A stretch of 64,000 nt of DNA from an uncultured Pelagibacteraceae bacterium. GTDB taxonomy: Bacteria; Pseudomonadota; Alphaproteobacteria; Pelagibacterales; Pelagibacteraceae. Positions within the stretch are counted from its first letter, which is position 1; each line of letters opens with the position of its first letter. Below the pieces are notes generated by a model, which saw nothing but the letters and a program-made list of their open reading frames with translations, was not told where the DNA came from and ran no database searches. The stretch covers positions 124,001 through 188,000 of the forward strand of contig CACMDB010000003.1 in the NCBI GenBank assembly GCA_902612325.1. Reading direction: 5' to 3'. A program made the translations under genes and the position numbers. Positions 33,527-42,097 of the stretch are shown in pieces.

Positions 33527-33551
33527 TTTCGTACTAATAACAAAATATAAT
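33523..33551 (+). promoter_or_regulatory. Promoter of nrdAB
   Basis: TTGTTT (33523-33528), 17 bp, TATAAT (33546-33551, a perfect -10). The predicted start, 33558-33560, coincides with the nrdA ATG at 33560, so the mRNA would be leaderless or nearly so; no Shine-Dalgarno is present before that ATG. Confidence 0.55.
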
Positions 33552-33559
33552 ACAAAAAT

Positions 33560-35500
33560 ATGAATAAAATTCTATCGCAGGCCCTAAAGAAAGCTGTCTC
33601 TGAATATAGCCCACAAATTAAAGAGGTAGAAAAAAATAATAGACCAGACCTTTTTTCACTTAACAACGAAACTGAACTTTTTCAGAATGATAAAGGCATT
33701 ATAATTAAAATAGATCGTTCTCGAGATGCAAACTTGACCGATTTTGGTAAGGCAACTTTGAAAGATAGATATCTCGGTCACAATGAATCTTATCAAGACT
33801 TGTTTGCAAGAGTAGCAAGCACATATGCTGATGATAATTTACACGCTCAAAGAATTTACAATTACATTAGTAACCTATGGTTCATGCCCGCAACTCCAGT
33901 TTTGTCGAATGGCGGTACCAAAAGAGGATTACCCATTTCTTGTTTTTTAAACGAAGCTTCAGATAGTCTAGGTGGTATTTTAAATCTTTGGAGTGAAAAT
34001 GTTTGGCTAGCTGCAAAGGGTGGAGGTATAGGAAGTTACTGGGGTAATTTAAGATCAATTGGTGAAAAGATTGGTAAGGTTGGAAAAACTTCTGGGATAA
34101 TTCCATTTATTAAAGTTATGGATTCTTTAACTATGGCAATCAGTCAAGGATCTTTAAGAAGAGGTTCGGCTGCTTGTTATCTTCCTATTGATCATCCTGA
34201 AATAGAAGAGTTTATTGAAATGCGAAGACCCACTGGAGGTGATCCAAACAGAAAAGCTTTAAATTTACATCACGGAGTTTTAGTTTCAGATGCATTTATG
34301 CGTGCTGTTGAAACTGACGATCAGTGGGCACTTAAAAGTCCAGCTGATGGATCTATTCAACAAACTATATCTGCAAGAAATTTATGGATTAGATTGTTAA
34401 CAGCTAGAATTGAAACTGGTGAGCCATACATTATTTATATTGATACAGTTAATAGACAAATTCCACAACACCACAAACTTGCAAACCTAACTGTTAAAAC
34501 CTCAAATCTGTGTAGTGAAATAACTCTCCCTACGGGCATTGATAAAGATGGAAGAGACAGAACTGCTGTTTGTTGTTTATCATCTTTAAATTTAGAAAAA
34601 TATGATGAATGGAAAGACGATCCAAACATGATTAGTGATGTAATGAGATTTTTAGATAATGTCTTGTCAGACTTTATTAATAAGGCTCCAGATCAATTCA
34701 AAGATGCAAAATATTCTGCAGAGAGAGAAAGAAGTGTTGGTCTTGGAGTAATGGGTTTTCATTCCTTTTTACAAAAACATAGAATTCCACTTGAGTCTGT
34801 AATGGCTAAATCTTGGAATAAAAAAATATTTAAACAAATTGATGAGCAAGTAAATAAAGCATCAAAAGAATTAGCTGAAGAGCGAGGTGCGTGTCCAGAT
34901 GCAGCTGAATATGGATTTAATGAGAGATTTTCTAATAAAACAGCAATTGCGCCAACAGCTTCTATTTCCATTATTTGTGGAGGAGCTTCTCCTGGTGTTG
35001 AACCAATTGCAGCCAATAGTTATACGCATAAAACTTTATCTGGATCTTTTAATGTTAGAAATAGATATTTAGAAGAGATCTTAGAAAATCACGGTAAAAA
35101 CGATGATGAAACTTGGTCAACAATAACAACAAATCAAGGATCAGTATCTCACTTAGATTTTTTAACTGATTTAGAAAAAGATGTTTTTAAAACTGCTTTT
35201 GAGTTAAATCAAAAGTGGATTGTTGAACTGAGTGGAGATAGAACTCAATACATTTCCCAAGCACAATCGGTAAATTTATTTTTACCGGCTGATGTTCATA
35301 AAAAAGAATTACATAGAATTCATTTTGATGCATGGAAAAAAGGTCTAAAGAGCCTTTACTATTGTAGATCAAAATCAATTCAAAGAGCTGAAAATATCAA
35401 CAACGCAAAATCGACTGATGTTACAGCCAATGTATATAAATCAAAAAATCAACAAACTAACGATCAACCAGAATATGAGGAGTGTTTATCATGTCAGTAG
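33560..35500 (+). CDS. nrdA: Ribonucleotide reductase large subunit, class I, no ATP cone
   Basis: It reduces ribonucleotides to deoxyribonucleotides with NrdB. The 646-residue chain has the active-site Cys in LPISCFLNEA, the Asn-Cys-Glu triad in SNLCSEIT, the second redox Cys in AVCCLSSLNL, the radical-path Tyr pair in SLYYCRSKS and a C-terminal CLSC relay. It is about 110 residues shorter than E. coli NrdA: the N-terminal ATP-cone, with its KRDG-type motif, is missing, so dATP feedback through that domain is not expected. It overlaps nrdB by 10 bp. Confidence 0.95.
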   Translation: MNKILSQALKKAVSEYSPQIKEVEKNNRPDLFSLNNETELFQNDKGIIIKIDRSRDANLTDFGKATLKDRYLGHNESYQDLFARVASTYADDNLHAQRIYNYISNLWFMPATPVLSNGGTKRGLPISCFLNEASDSLGGILNLWSENVWLAAKGGGIGSYWGNLRSIGEKIGKVGKTSGIIPFIKVMDSLTMAISQGSLRRGSAACYLPIDHPEIEEFIEMRRPTGGDPNRKALNLHHGVLVSDAFMRAVETDDQWALKSPADGSIQQTISARNLWIRLLTARIETGEPYIIYIDTVNRQIPQHHKLANLTVKTSNLCSEITLPTGIDKDGRDRTAVCCLSSLNLEKYDEWKDDPNMISDVMRFLDNVLSDFINKAPDQFKDAKYSAERERSVGLGVMGFHSFLQKHRIPLESVMAKSWNKKIFKQIDEQVNKASKELAEERGACPDAAEYGFNERFSNKTAIAPTASISIICGGASPGVEPIAANSYTHKTLSGSFNVRNRYLEEILENHGKNDDETWSTITTNQGSVSHLDFLTDLEKDVFKTAFELNQKWIVELSGDRTQYISQAQSVNLFLPADVHKKELHRIHFDAWKKGLKSLYYCRSKSIQRAENINNAKSTDVTANVYKSKNQQTNDQPEYEECLSCQ

Positions 35501-36507
35501 CAGATAAAATTAAGACAGAAAATAAAGAAATAATTCAACCTAAAAAGATGGGTTTATTAGTTGAGAACCCAGTATATAAGCCATTTAGATATCCGTGGTG
35601 TTATGATGCTTGGTTAACCCAACAAAGAATACATTGGTTACCAGAAGAAGTTCCACTTGGAGACGACGTAAGGGATTGGCAAAAAAACTTATCTCAACCA
35701 GAAAAAAATCTTTTAACTCAAATTTTTAGGTTTTTTACACAAGCGGATGTTGAAGTAAATAATTGTTACTTAAGACATTACACAACAGTATTTAAGCCAA
35801 CAGAAGTTTTAATGATGATGACTGCTTTTGCGTCTATGGAAACAGTTCACGTAGCTGCTTACTCTCATTTATTAGATACAATCGGTATGCCAGAGTCTGA
35901 ATATTCAGCTTTTATGAAATATAAAGAGATGAAAGATAAATATGATTACATGCAAGGATTTAATGTAAATTCAAAAGAAGATATTGCTAAAACTGTCGCT
36001 GTATTTAGTGCTTTCACTGAGGGACTTCAGTTATTTGCAAGTTTTGCAATTCTGTTAAATTTTCCAAGACACAATAAAATGAAAGGTATGGGCCAAATAG
36101 TAACTTGGTCCGTTAGAGACGAAACTCTTCATTGTAATTCTATGATAAGAATTTTTAAAGAGTTTATAAAAGAAAATCCGGAAATTTGGACACCAAAACT
36201 AAAGAAAGAACTTTATGAAGCATGTAGAACAATAGTTGAGCATGAGGATTCTTTTATTGATTTAGCTTTTGAGATGGGTCCAATGGAAGGTTTAACTGCA
36301 CAAGAGGTTAAAGACTACATTAGGTTTATTGGAAATAGAAGATTAGTTCAACTAGGTCTTGAACCAATTTATGATGTAGAAAAAAACCCTCTAGGGTGGC
36401 TTGATACCATGCTAAATGCTGTTGAACACATGAACTTTTTTGAAGGTCGTGCAACAGAGTATTCTAAAGCATCAACGCAAGGTACCTGGGTTGAAGCATT
36501 TAGCTAA
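35491..36507 (+). CDS. nrdB: Ribonucleotide reductase small subunit
   Basis: This 338-residue ferritin-like R2 protein supplies the radical. Iron ligands are visible in DVEVNNCY, METVH and VRDETLHCNSM, and the radical Tyr sits in HVAAYSHLLD, the counterpart of E. coli Tyr122. I chose ATG at 35491 rather than the in-frame GTG at 35482 because AGGAG (35477-35481) is well spaced for the former. There is no ATP-cone here either, so overall-activity control must be absent or transcriptional. Confidence 0.94.
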   Translation: MSVADKIKTENKEIIQPKKMGLLVENPVYKPFRYPWCYDAWLTQQRIHWLPEEVPLGDDVRDWQKNLSQPEKNLLTQIFRFFTQADVEVNNCYLRHYTTVFKPTEVLMMMTAFASMETVHVAAYSHLLDTIGMPESEYSAFMKYKEMKDKYDYMQGFNVNSKEDIAKTVAVFSAFTEGLQLFASFAILLNFPRHNKMKGMGQIVTWSVRDETLHCNSMIRIFKEFIKENPEIWTPKLKKELYEACRTIVEHEDSFIDLAFEMGPMEGLTAQEVKDYIRFIGNRRLVQLGLEPIYDVEKNPLGWLDTMLNAVEHMNFFEGRATEYSKASTQGTWVEAFS

Positions 36508-36512
36508 ATCAT

Positions 36513-37139
36513 TTGAAATATAAAAAATATTTTAGAAAAACGAGTCTTAAGCAGGATGGTGTAGGTAATTTTTTTCTAAAAGAAGTAAAAAAAAAAAGCC
36601 CTAAAACTTTTTTAGAAGTTGGAGTTTTTCATGGAGTAACAGCAAGAAATGTTTGTGAACTACTGCATTTAATTCATAAAAGTGATTTTAAATATATTGG
36701 TTTAGATTTATTTGAAGAAAATGATGAAAATAAGTCAGAAGTAATACCAAGTACTTTTTTTTCCAACCCATTTAAAAAAATATACTTTAAATATATCATA
36801 AAACAGAATCCATATAGCAAAGCAGCAGTGGAAGATCTTTTAAAAAAGTTCAAAGATAATATTACTTTAATTAAAGGGAATTCTAATTTAATTTTAAAAA
36901 AAATTGATATGTCAAAAATTGACTATGTATTTTTAGATGGTGGACACACTTATGAGACAGTTAAGAATGATTTAGAATGTTGTATGGAAGTTGTTAAATC
37001 TAATGGAACAATTATGTGTGATGATTATAATTTTGGTCATCTACCAGATGTAAAAAAAGCAATAGATGAATTTGTTAAAAACAACAATTTGAAATGTGAG
37101 ATCTTATTTGATGGTAGATTTGCAAAAATAGAGAAGTAA
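36513..37139 (+). CDS. Class I SAM-dependent methyltransferase
   Basis: This 208-residue Methyltransf_24-type protein shows FLEVGVFHGVTARN at the SAM loop, YIGLDLFEE at the second strand and VFLDGGHTYETVKND, a motif shared with the protein at 3251. The start is TTG at 36513; the first in-frame ATG would remove the SAM loop. It follows nrdB by 5 bp without functional relation. The substrate, probably a sugar, is unknown. Confidence 0.8.
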   Translation: MKYKKYFRKTSLKQDGVGNFFLKEVKKKSPKTFLEVGVFHGVTARNVCELLHLIHKSDFKYIGLDLFEENDENKSEVIPSTFFSNPFKKIYFKYIIKQNPYSKAAVEDLLKKFKDNITLIKGNSNLILKKIDMSKIDYVFLDGGHTYETVKNDLECCMEVVKSNGTIMCDDYNFGHLPDVKKAIDEFVKNNNLKCEILFDGRFAKIEK

Positions 37140-38264
37140 CTATCTTTGGTTTAGCTGAACGACTTTTCTGTGTTTATTTCCTTTATAACTTGCTAACGGC
37201 CTTATTAATTTATTAGCAGCATGTTGCTCCATTATATGAGCTGACCATCCTGTAATTCTTGAAATAACAAATATCGGTGTAAAAAAATCAGTATCAAAAC
37301 CCATCAGATGGTAAGTGGGACCGGTTGGATAATCGACATTTGGATAAATATTTTTTCTATCGATCATTACTTTTTCAACAATATCGTAAATTTTTTCAAA
37401 TTTTTTATCCTTTTTTATTTTTGCAACTTTAGCAAAATATTTTCTCATAGTTGGAACTCTTGAATCACCTGATTTATAAACTCTATGGCCAAAACCCATT
37501 ACCACCTCTTTTTTATTCAATGCATTGTTTATCCACTTTAAGGCATTATTAGGAGATTTAATTTTATTCATCATATGCATTACTTCTTCATTAGCTCCAC
37601 CATGAAGAGGACCCTTTAAACTAGCTATTGCTCCAGTTATTGCTCCATGGATATCTGATAAACTGCTGGTAATAGTTCTTGCGGTAAATGTAGATACGTT
37701 AAAACTATGTTCTGCGTATAAAATTAAAGAAACATCAAAAGCTTTTACAATTTCTTTTTGTGGGACCCTACCAAAACACATATAAAAAAAGTTCTCTGCA
37801 ATGTTTAAATTTTTTTTTGGTTTAATAATCTTTTTCCCTTTTCTTATTCTATAAAAAGCGGCTAATGCAGTTGGAGTTTTTGCTAAAATTCTTATAGCTT
37901 TTCTCATATTTGCCTCTTGAGAAGAGTCAGTTGTCTCTTTATCTTCAAGTCCCATTATACTTACTGCAGTCCTAGCAACATCCATTGGATGAGATTTTTT
38001 TGGCATTTTTTTAATGATTGAATAAAGATCTTTGGATAAGTCTCTGTTATTTTTTTCTTCTTTTTCAAATTTTCTCAGTTGTATTGTGTTTGGTAAATCC
38101 TTATTTAAAATCAAATAAGCCACTTCTTCAAATCTACAATATTCACATAAATCTTGAGCTGCATAACCTCTATATGTAAGAGAGTTGATCTCAGGCATAA
38201 CTTTAGAAACTTCTGTCTCATCAACAACTATTCCTAGTAAACCTTTTTTAATATCATCACTCAT
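37140..38264 (-). CDS. prpC: 2-methylcitrate synthase
   Basis: It condenses propionyl-CoA with oxaloacetate. This 374-residue citrate-synthase-fold protein shows GYAAQDLC, HPMDVARTAVS, the active-site His in HGGANEEVM, GFGHRVYK and the C-terminal Asp region FTPIFVISRITGW. Type cannot be told from citrate synthase by motif alone, but its place as last gene of prpD-prpB-prpC makes methylcitrate synthase the clear choice. Its start shares one base with the prpB stop. Confidence 0.93.
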   Translation of the reverse strand: MSDDIKKGLLGIVVDETEVSKVMPEINSLTYRGYAAQDLCEYCRFEEVAYLILNKDLPNTIQLRKFEKEEKNNRDLSKDLYSIIKKMPKKSHPMDVARTAVSIMGLEDKETTDSSQEANMRKAIRILAKTPTALAAFYRIRKGKKIIKPKKNLNIAENFFYMCFGRVPQKEIVKAFDVSLILYAEHSFNVSTFTARTITSSLSDIHGAITGAIASLKGPLHGGANEEVMHMMNKIKSPNNALKWINNALNKKEVVMGFGHRVYKSGDSRVPTMRKYFAKVAKIKKDKKFEKIYDIVEKVMIDRKNIYPNVDYPTGPTYHLMGFDTDFFTPIFVISRITGWSAHIMEQHAANKLIRPLASYKGNKHRKVVQLNQR

Positions 38265-39160
38265 TATTCATGTCCCTTAGTACTAAAATTATAAATTTTT
38301 TCATCTAAACTATTGTACTTTTCATAATCAACAAGTTCATAAAGCCTTTTTCTAGTTTGCATTTTATCTATGATATTATTTTGATGTCCATTTGCATAAA
38401 TGTCTCGTAATCCATCTTCAACATTTTTCATAGCTAGTCTTTGTGTAGTTACTGGGTAAATTACAATATTGTAACCAAATTTTTCTAATTCTTTATAATT
38501 AAATAATTTCGATTTACCAAATTCAGTCATATTAGCAAGTAAGTAACAAGAAAGTTCTTTCCTTACTTTTTCAAAATCTTTTTCATCATGTAAAGCCTCT
38601 GGGAAAATTATTTCCGCTCCAGCATCTACATAAGCTTTACATCTATCTATCATCTTATCTATTCCTTCTACACTTTTTGCATCAGACCTTGCTATAATTT
38701 TAAAATTTTCATCTTTTTTTGCAGATACACATTCTTTAATTTTTTTAACCATAGCTTCTGTTGATATCAATTCTTTATTGTCTAGGTGTCCACATCTTTT
38801 TCTCTCAATTTGGTCCTCTAGATGTACAGCTGTAATTCCAAATTGTTCAAAAGTTTCAATTGTTTCTTTACAAGATTTGAAACCAGTATCAATATCAACA
38901 ATAGTTGGAAGGTTGGTAACTCTTGAAATAAGGTAAGATCTTGTACTTACATCTTGCAATGTAGTTAAACCAATGTCTGGAAAGCCAAGATCATTTGCCA
39001 TAACTCCGCCAGATACATAAACTGCATCGTAACCGATTTCTTCAATTAACTTTGCAGTCAAAGGATTATAGGCTCCAGGAACTCTTAGAATCTTGTTAGA
39101 TTTTAATTTATGAACAAAATCCTTTCTTTTTTGAATTGGCTCTTTTTCAATAAAGTGCAT
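38264..39160 (-). CDS. prpB: 2-methylisocitrate lyase
   Basis: This 298-residue isocitrate-lyase superfamily enzyme splits methylisocitrate into pyruvate and succinate. The catalytic Cys loop is KRCGH, and VDIDTGF and HLEDQIE carry the metal and acid residues. It sits in the middle of the prp operon, one-base overlaps on both sides, indicating translational coupling. Confidence 0.95.
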   Translation of the reverse strand: MHFIEKEPIQKRKDFVHKLKSNKILRVPGAYNPLTAKLIEEIGYDAVYVSGGVMANDLGFPDIGLTTLQDVSTRSYLISRVTNLPTIVDIDTGFKSCKETIETFEQFGITAVHLEDQIERKRCGHLDNKELISTEAMVKKIKECVSAKKDENFKIIARSDAKSVEGIDKMIDRCKAYVDAGAEIIFPEALHDEKDFEKVRKELSCYLLANMTEFGKSKLFNYKELEKFGYNIVIYPVTTQRLAMKNVEDGLRDIYANGHQNNIIDKMQTRKRLYELVDYEKYNSLDEKIYNFSTKGHE

Positions 39161-40662
39161 TAAAAAATACCTTTTTTAAAATTTCTTTTTAACTTACTCT
39201 TTTTGACTTCGATATTTAATTTATCTAATTGACCTGGTTTTAATTTTTTCAAATTTTGTACTACTTTTAAAAATCTATCACTTTCTTTTTTATCCAAGAT
39301 ATTTTCCGTTAAAGTTAGGAATTTATTGATATAATTTTTTCTTTTAAAAGGTCGTAAACCATAAGGATGAGCATCTGCTACACTTTGTTCTTCGCTAATT
39401 TTTTTACCATTATTTAAAGTTATTACAACTTTTGCACCAAATGCCTTTTTTTTAGGGTCAGGATCATGATAATTTTTAGTCCATTTTTTATCCTCATGGG
39501 TTTTTATTGATCTCCAAATTTTAGTTGTGCTCTTTCTTTTTGCTCTTGCTTTTGTGTAAGATTTTACATGATGCCAAGTGCCATCCTCAAGTGCAACGGC
39601 AAATATATACATTATTGAGTGATCTAATGTTTCTCTGCTAGCATTAGGGTCCATTTTTTGTGGATCATTTGCACCTGTCCCGATTACATAATGAGTGTGG
39701 TGACTTGTAAAAATATCTATTTTTTTTATCTTATTGAGATTTTGAACTTTCTTTTTAAGTTTTTTTGCTAAGTCAATTAAAGCTTGAGATTGATACTCTG
39801 CAGAATACTCCTTAGTGTAAGTTTCTAGTATCGCTTTTTTTGTTTCACCTTTTTTTGGTAGTGGAACTTTATATAAAGCCTTCTTTCCATCAAGAATTCT
39901 TGCTATCACGCTGTCTTCACCTTCATAAATTGGACTTGGCGCTCCTTCACCACGCATGACTCTATCAACTGCTTCTATAGCAAGTTTACCCGCATGAGCT
40001 GGAGCATACGCTTTCCAACTTGAAATTTCACCTTTTCTAGATTGTCTCGTGGAAATTGTTGTATGTAGTGCCTGCTGGACAGCTTGATAAATAGTTTCAG
40101 TTTTTAACCTTAACATTGAACCAATTCCAGCTGCAACACTTGGACCAAGGTGAGCTATGTGATCTACTTTATGTTTATGTAAACATATCCCTTTAACTAA
40201 ATTAACTTGGACTTCATAAGCAGTTATGATCCCTCTTAAAAGATCTAAACCACTTTTTTTATTTTGTTGTGCAACGCTTATTAGAGGAGGAATATTGTCT
40301 CCAGGATGACTATAGTCAGCAGCTAAAAAGGTATCATGGAAATCCAATTCTCTTACAGCAGTTCCATTAGACCATGCTGCCCATTCACAATCAAATTTTA
40401 ATTTACTATCAACACCGAATAATGTTGCACCATTTTTTCTTGAATGTTTTAGAGCCATCTCTCTAGATGAAATAACAGGTCTTCTGTTAAGTGATGCTAT
40501 TGCAACTGATGCATTGTCTATTATTCTATTTATTGACATTTCAATTGCATCTTTATTTAGCTTAGAATTATCACTTGCAATTTCTGCAATTTTCCAAGCA
40601 AGTTGATTTTTTTTTGGTAGGTGAATTTTAGATGGGTAAACTTTAATTTTATGAACTATCAA
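39160..40662 (-). CDS. prpD: 2-methylcitrate dehydratase (MmgE/PrpD family)
   Basis: This 500-residue protein opens the methylcitrate operon. [28 protein letters not shown], the PrpD signature, and [16 protein letters not shown] are present. It dehydrates 2-methylcitrate. PrpD yields the cis-isomer, which an aconitase can then hydrate. The start ATG lies 54 bp after the gph stop, so an own promoter there is possible though no clear boxes were seen. Confidence 0.93.
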   Translation of the reverse strand: MIVHKIKVYPSKIHLPKKNQLAWKIAEIASDNSKLNKDAIEMSINRIIDNASVAIASLNRRPVISSREMALKHSRKNGATLFGVDSKLKFDCEWAAWSNGTAVRELDFHDTFLAADYSHPGDNIPPLISVAQQNKKSGLDLLRGIITAYEVQVNLVKGICLHKHKVDHIAHLGPSVAAGIGSMLRLKTETIYQAVQQALHTTISTRQSRKGEISSWKAYAPAHAGKLAIEAVDRVMRGEGAPSPIYEGEDSVIARILDGKKALYKVPLPKKGETKKAILETYTKEYSAEYQSQALIDLAKKLKKKVQNLNKIKKIDIFTSHHTHYVIGTGANDPQKMDPNASRETLDHSIMYIFAVALEDGTWHHVKSYTKARAKRKSTTKIWRSIKTHEDKKWTKNYHDPDPKKKAFGAKVVITLNNGKKISEEQSVADAHPYGLRPFKRKNYINKFLTLTENILDKKESDRFLKVVQNLKKLKPGQLDKLNIEVKKSKLKRNFKKGIF

Positions 40663-40716
40663 AATAACTCCTAATTAACGTGATTGTTTTTAATAGTTAA
40701 AAAAAAATAATCAATA

Positions 40717-41400
40717 TTAAAGATATTTTGATACTATCTTTTCGATACCAACAAAGTCTTTTACCAAGTGATTATGGTAAATTTCATTAGTTTTTTTTTC
40801 AGTATATCCATCTTCCATTAGGATAACTGGTATCCCAGCATTTTTTGCTGCATTTGCATCAGTTTCACTATCTCCAATCATTAATGATTTTTTTATATCA
40901 CCCTGTAATATTTCAATTACTGATGTTAGGTGTCTAGGATCAGGCTTACAATAATCGAATGTATTATGTCCAGCAACGTATTCAAAAAAATCGTAAATCC
41001 CGATTTTTTTTAAAAGATCTACGGCCAGGTAATCAGTTTTATTTGTACAAACAGCCATAGAAATATTATTTTTTTTTGACCATATTAGAAAATCTTTGAC
41101 ACCATTTATTAGTGTACTTTCGTTAACAATGTTTTTTCCATAGAAGTCAGTAAAATCTTTTATCATTTCTTTTTTAATCTTTTCGTCTTGCACTTTTCCA
41201 AACTCTTTTTTAGCTTGTCCCCAAATTGACCTTCCAAGCATTGCACCCGCACCTTGGCCTACAAGATTCCTTATTTCCTCAGTAGACTTTGTGGGGTAAC
41301 CAAATTTTTTCATTACATGATTATGTGCACGCATCAAATCTGGTGCTGTATCAACTAAAGTTCCATCTAAATCAAAAAGAATTGTAAAATTTTGCTGCAT
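40717..41400 (-). CDS. gph: HAD-family phosphatase, phosphoglycolate phosphatase-like
   Basis: This 227-residue protein has all four HAD motifs: DLDGTLVDT (nucleophile Asp), a Thr in VCTNKT, a Lys in the PDPRHLTSV region and GDSETDANAAKNA. The cap domain type and length match Gph, which removes the phosphate of 2-phosphoglycolate. Related HADs act on other small phosphates, so substrate is moderately certain. Confidence 0.85.
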   Translation of the reverse strand: MQQNFTILFDLDGTLVDTAPDLMRAHNHVMKKFGYPTKSTEEIRNLVGQGAGAMLGRSIWGQAKKEFGKVQDEKIKKEMIKDFTDFYGKNIVNESTLINGVKDFLIWSKKNNISMAVCTNKTDYLAVDLLKKIGIYDFFEYVAGHNTFDYCKPDPRHLTSVIEILQGDIKKSLMIGDSETDANAAKNAGIPVILMEDGYTEKKTNEIYHNHLVKDFVGIEKIVSKYL

Positions 41401-41459
41401 AATTAAAAGTTTTTTTAAGAAATATTATGTGAATTAAGAAACATGGATACTTAATATAA

Positions 41460-42095
41460 ATGATTTTTAAGATGAAACAATTAAATTTACAAAAGCTTCA
41501 AAACAATCTTAGAAAAAAATTTTTAAAAGTTGGTGTAAAAATGATTGGTCCTGAAACAATTTTTTTTTCGAAAGACACTAAGATAGGTAAGAATGTGATT
41601 ATTGAACCTTATGTGGTAATAGGTCAAAAAGTGAAAATTGGAAATAATGTTACAATAAAATCTTTTTCACATTTAGAAAATTGTAAAATCGAAAATAAAG
41701 TTGATGTTGGACCTTATGCCAGAATAAGACCAGGAGTAGTTTTAAAAAGTGGTTCTAAAATTGGAAATTTTGTTGAAATAAAAAAAAGTACTTTAGGCAT
41801 AAATTCAAAAGTAAATCATTTAACATACATTGGTGATAGTGAAATTGGTAAATCAGTCAACATTGGCGCTGGAACAATCACTTGTAATTATGATGGAGTA
41901 AAAAAGAATAAAACTAAAATAAAAGACAATGTTTTTATTGGTTCAAATTCATCATTAGTAGCACCAGTTATAATCGAAGAGAATAGTGTGGTTGGGGCTG
42001 GTTCGGTTATAACAAAAAACGTGAGGAAAAAATCATTAGCGCTGACGAGAAGTTTGCAGACTGAAATAAAAAATTATAAAAGAAAGTCTAAATAG
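41460..42095 (+). CDS. Stand-alone GlmU acetyltransferase domain
   Basis: This 211-residue protein aligns only with the C-terminal half of GlmU, as I recall it. It starts at the linker helix (LQNNLRKKFLKVGVKMIGPETIFFS), goes through the left-handed beta helix, and keeps the acetyl-transfer residues in NHLTYIGDSEIG and GTITCNYDG. The roughly 230-residue N-terminal uridylyltransferase is absent; the region upstream is the opposite-strand gph gene. It would acetylate glucosamine-1-P, made from the product of glmS two bases downstream. The uridylyl transfer must be done by another protein. Confidence 0.88.
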   Translation: MIFKMKQLNLQKLQNNLRKKFLKVGVKMIGPETIFFSKDTKIGKNVIIEPYVVIGQKVKIGNNVTIKSFSHLENCKIENKVDVGPYARIRPGVVLKSGSKIGNFVEIKKSTLGINSKVNHLTYIGDSEIGKSVNIGAGTITCNYDGVKKNKTKIKDNVFIGSNSSLVAPVIIEENSVVGAGSVITKNVRKKSLALTRSLQTEIKNYKRKSK

Positions 42096-42097
42096 TT

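Noticed and set aside
42060-42097. glmS ribozyme or other leader riboswitch before glmS
   Set aside because: Only two bases separate the upstream gene from glmS, so there is no room for a leader structure.
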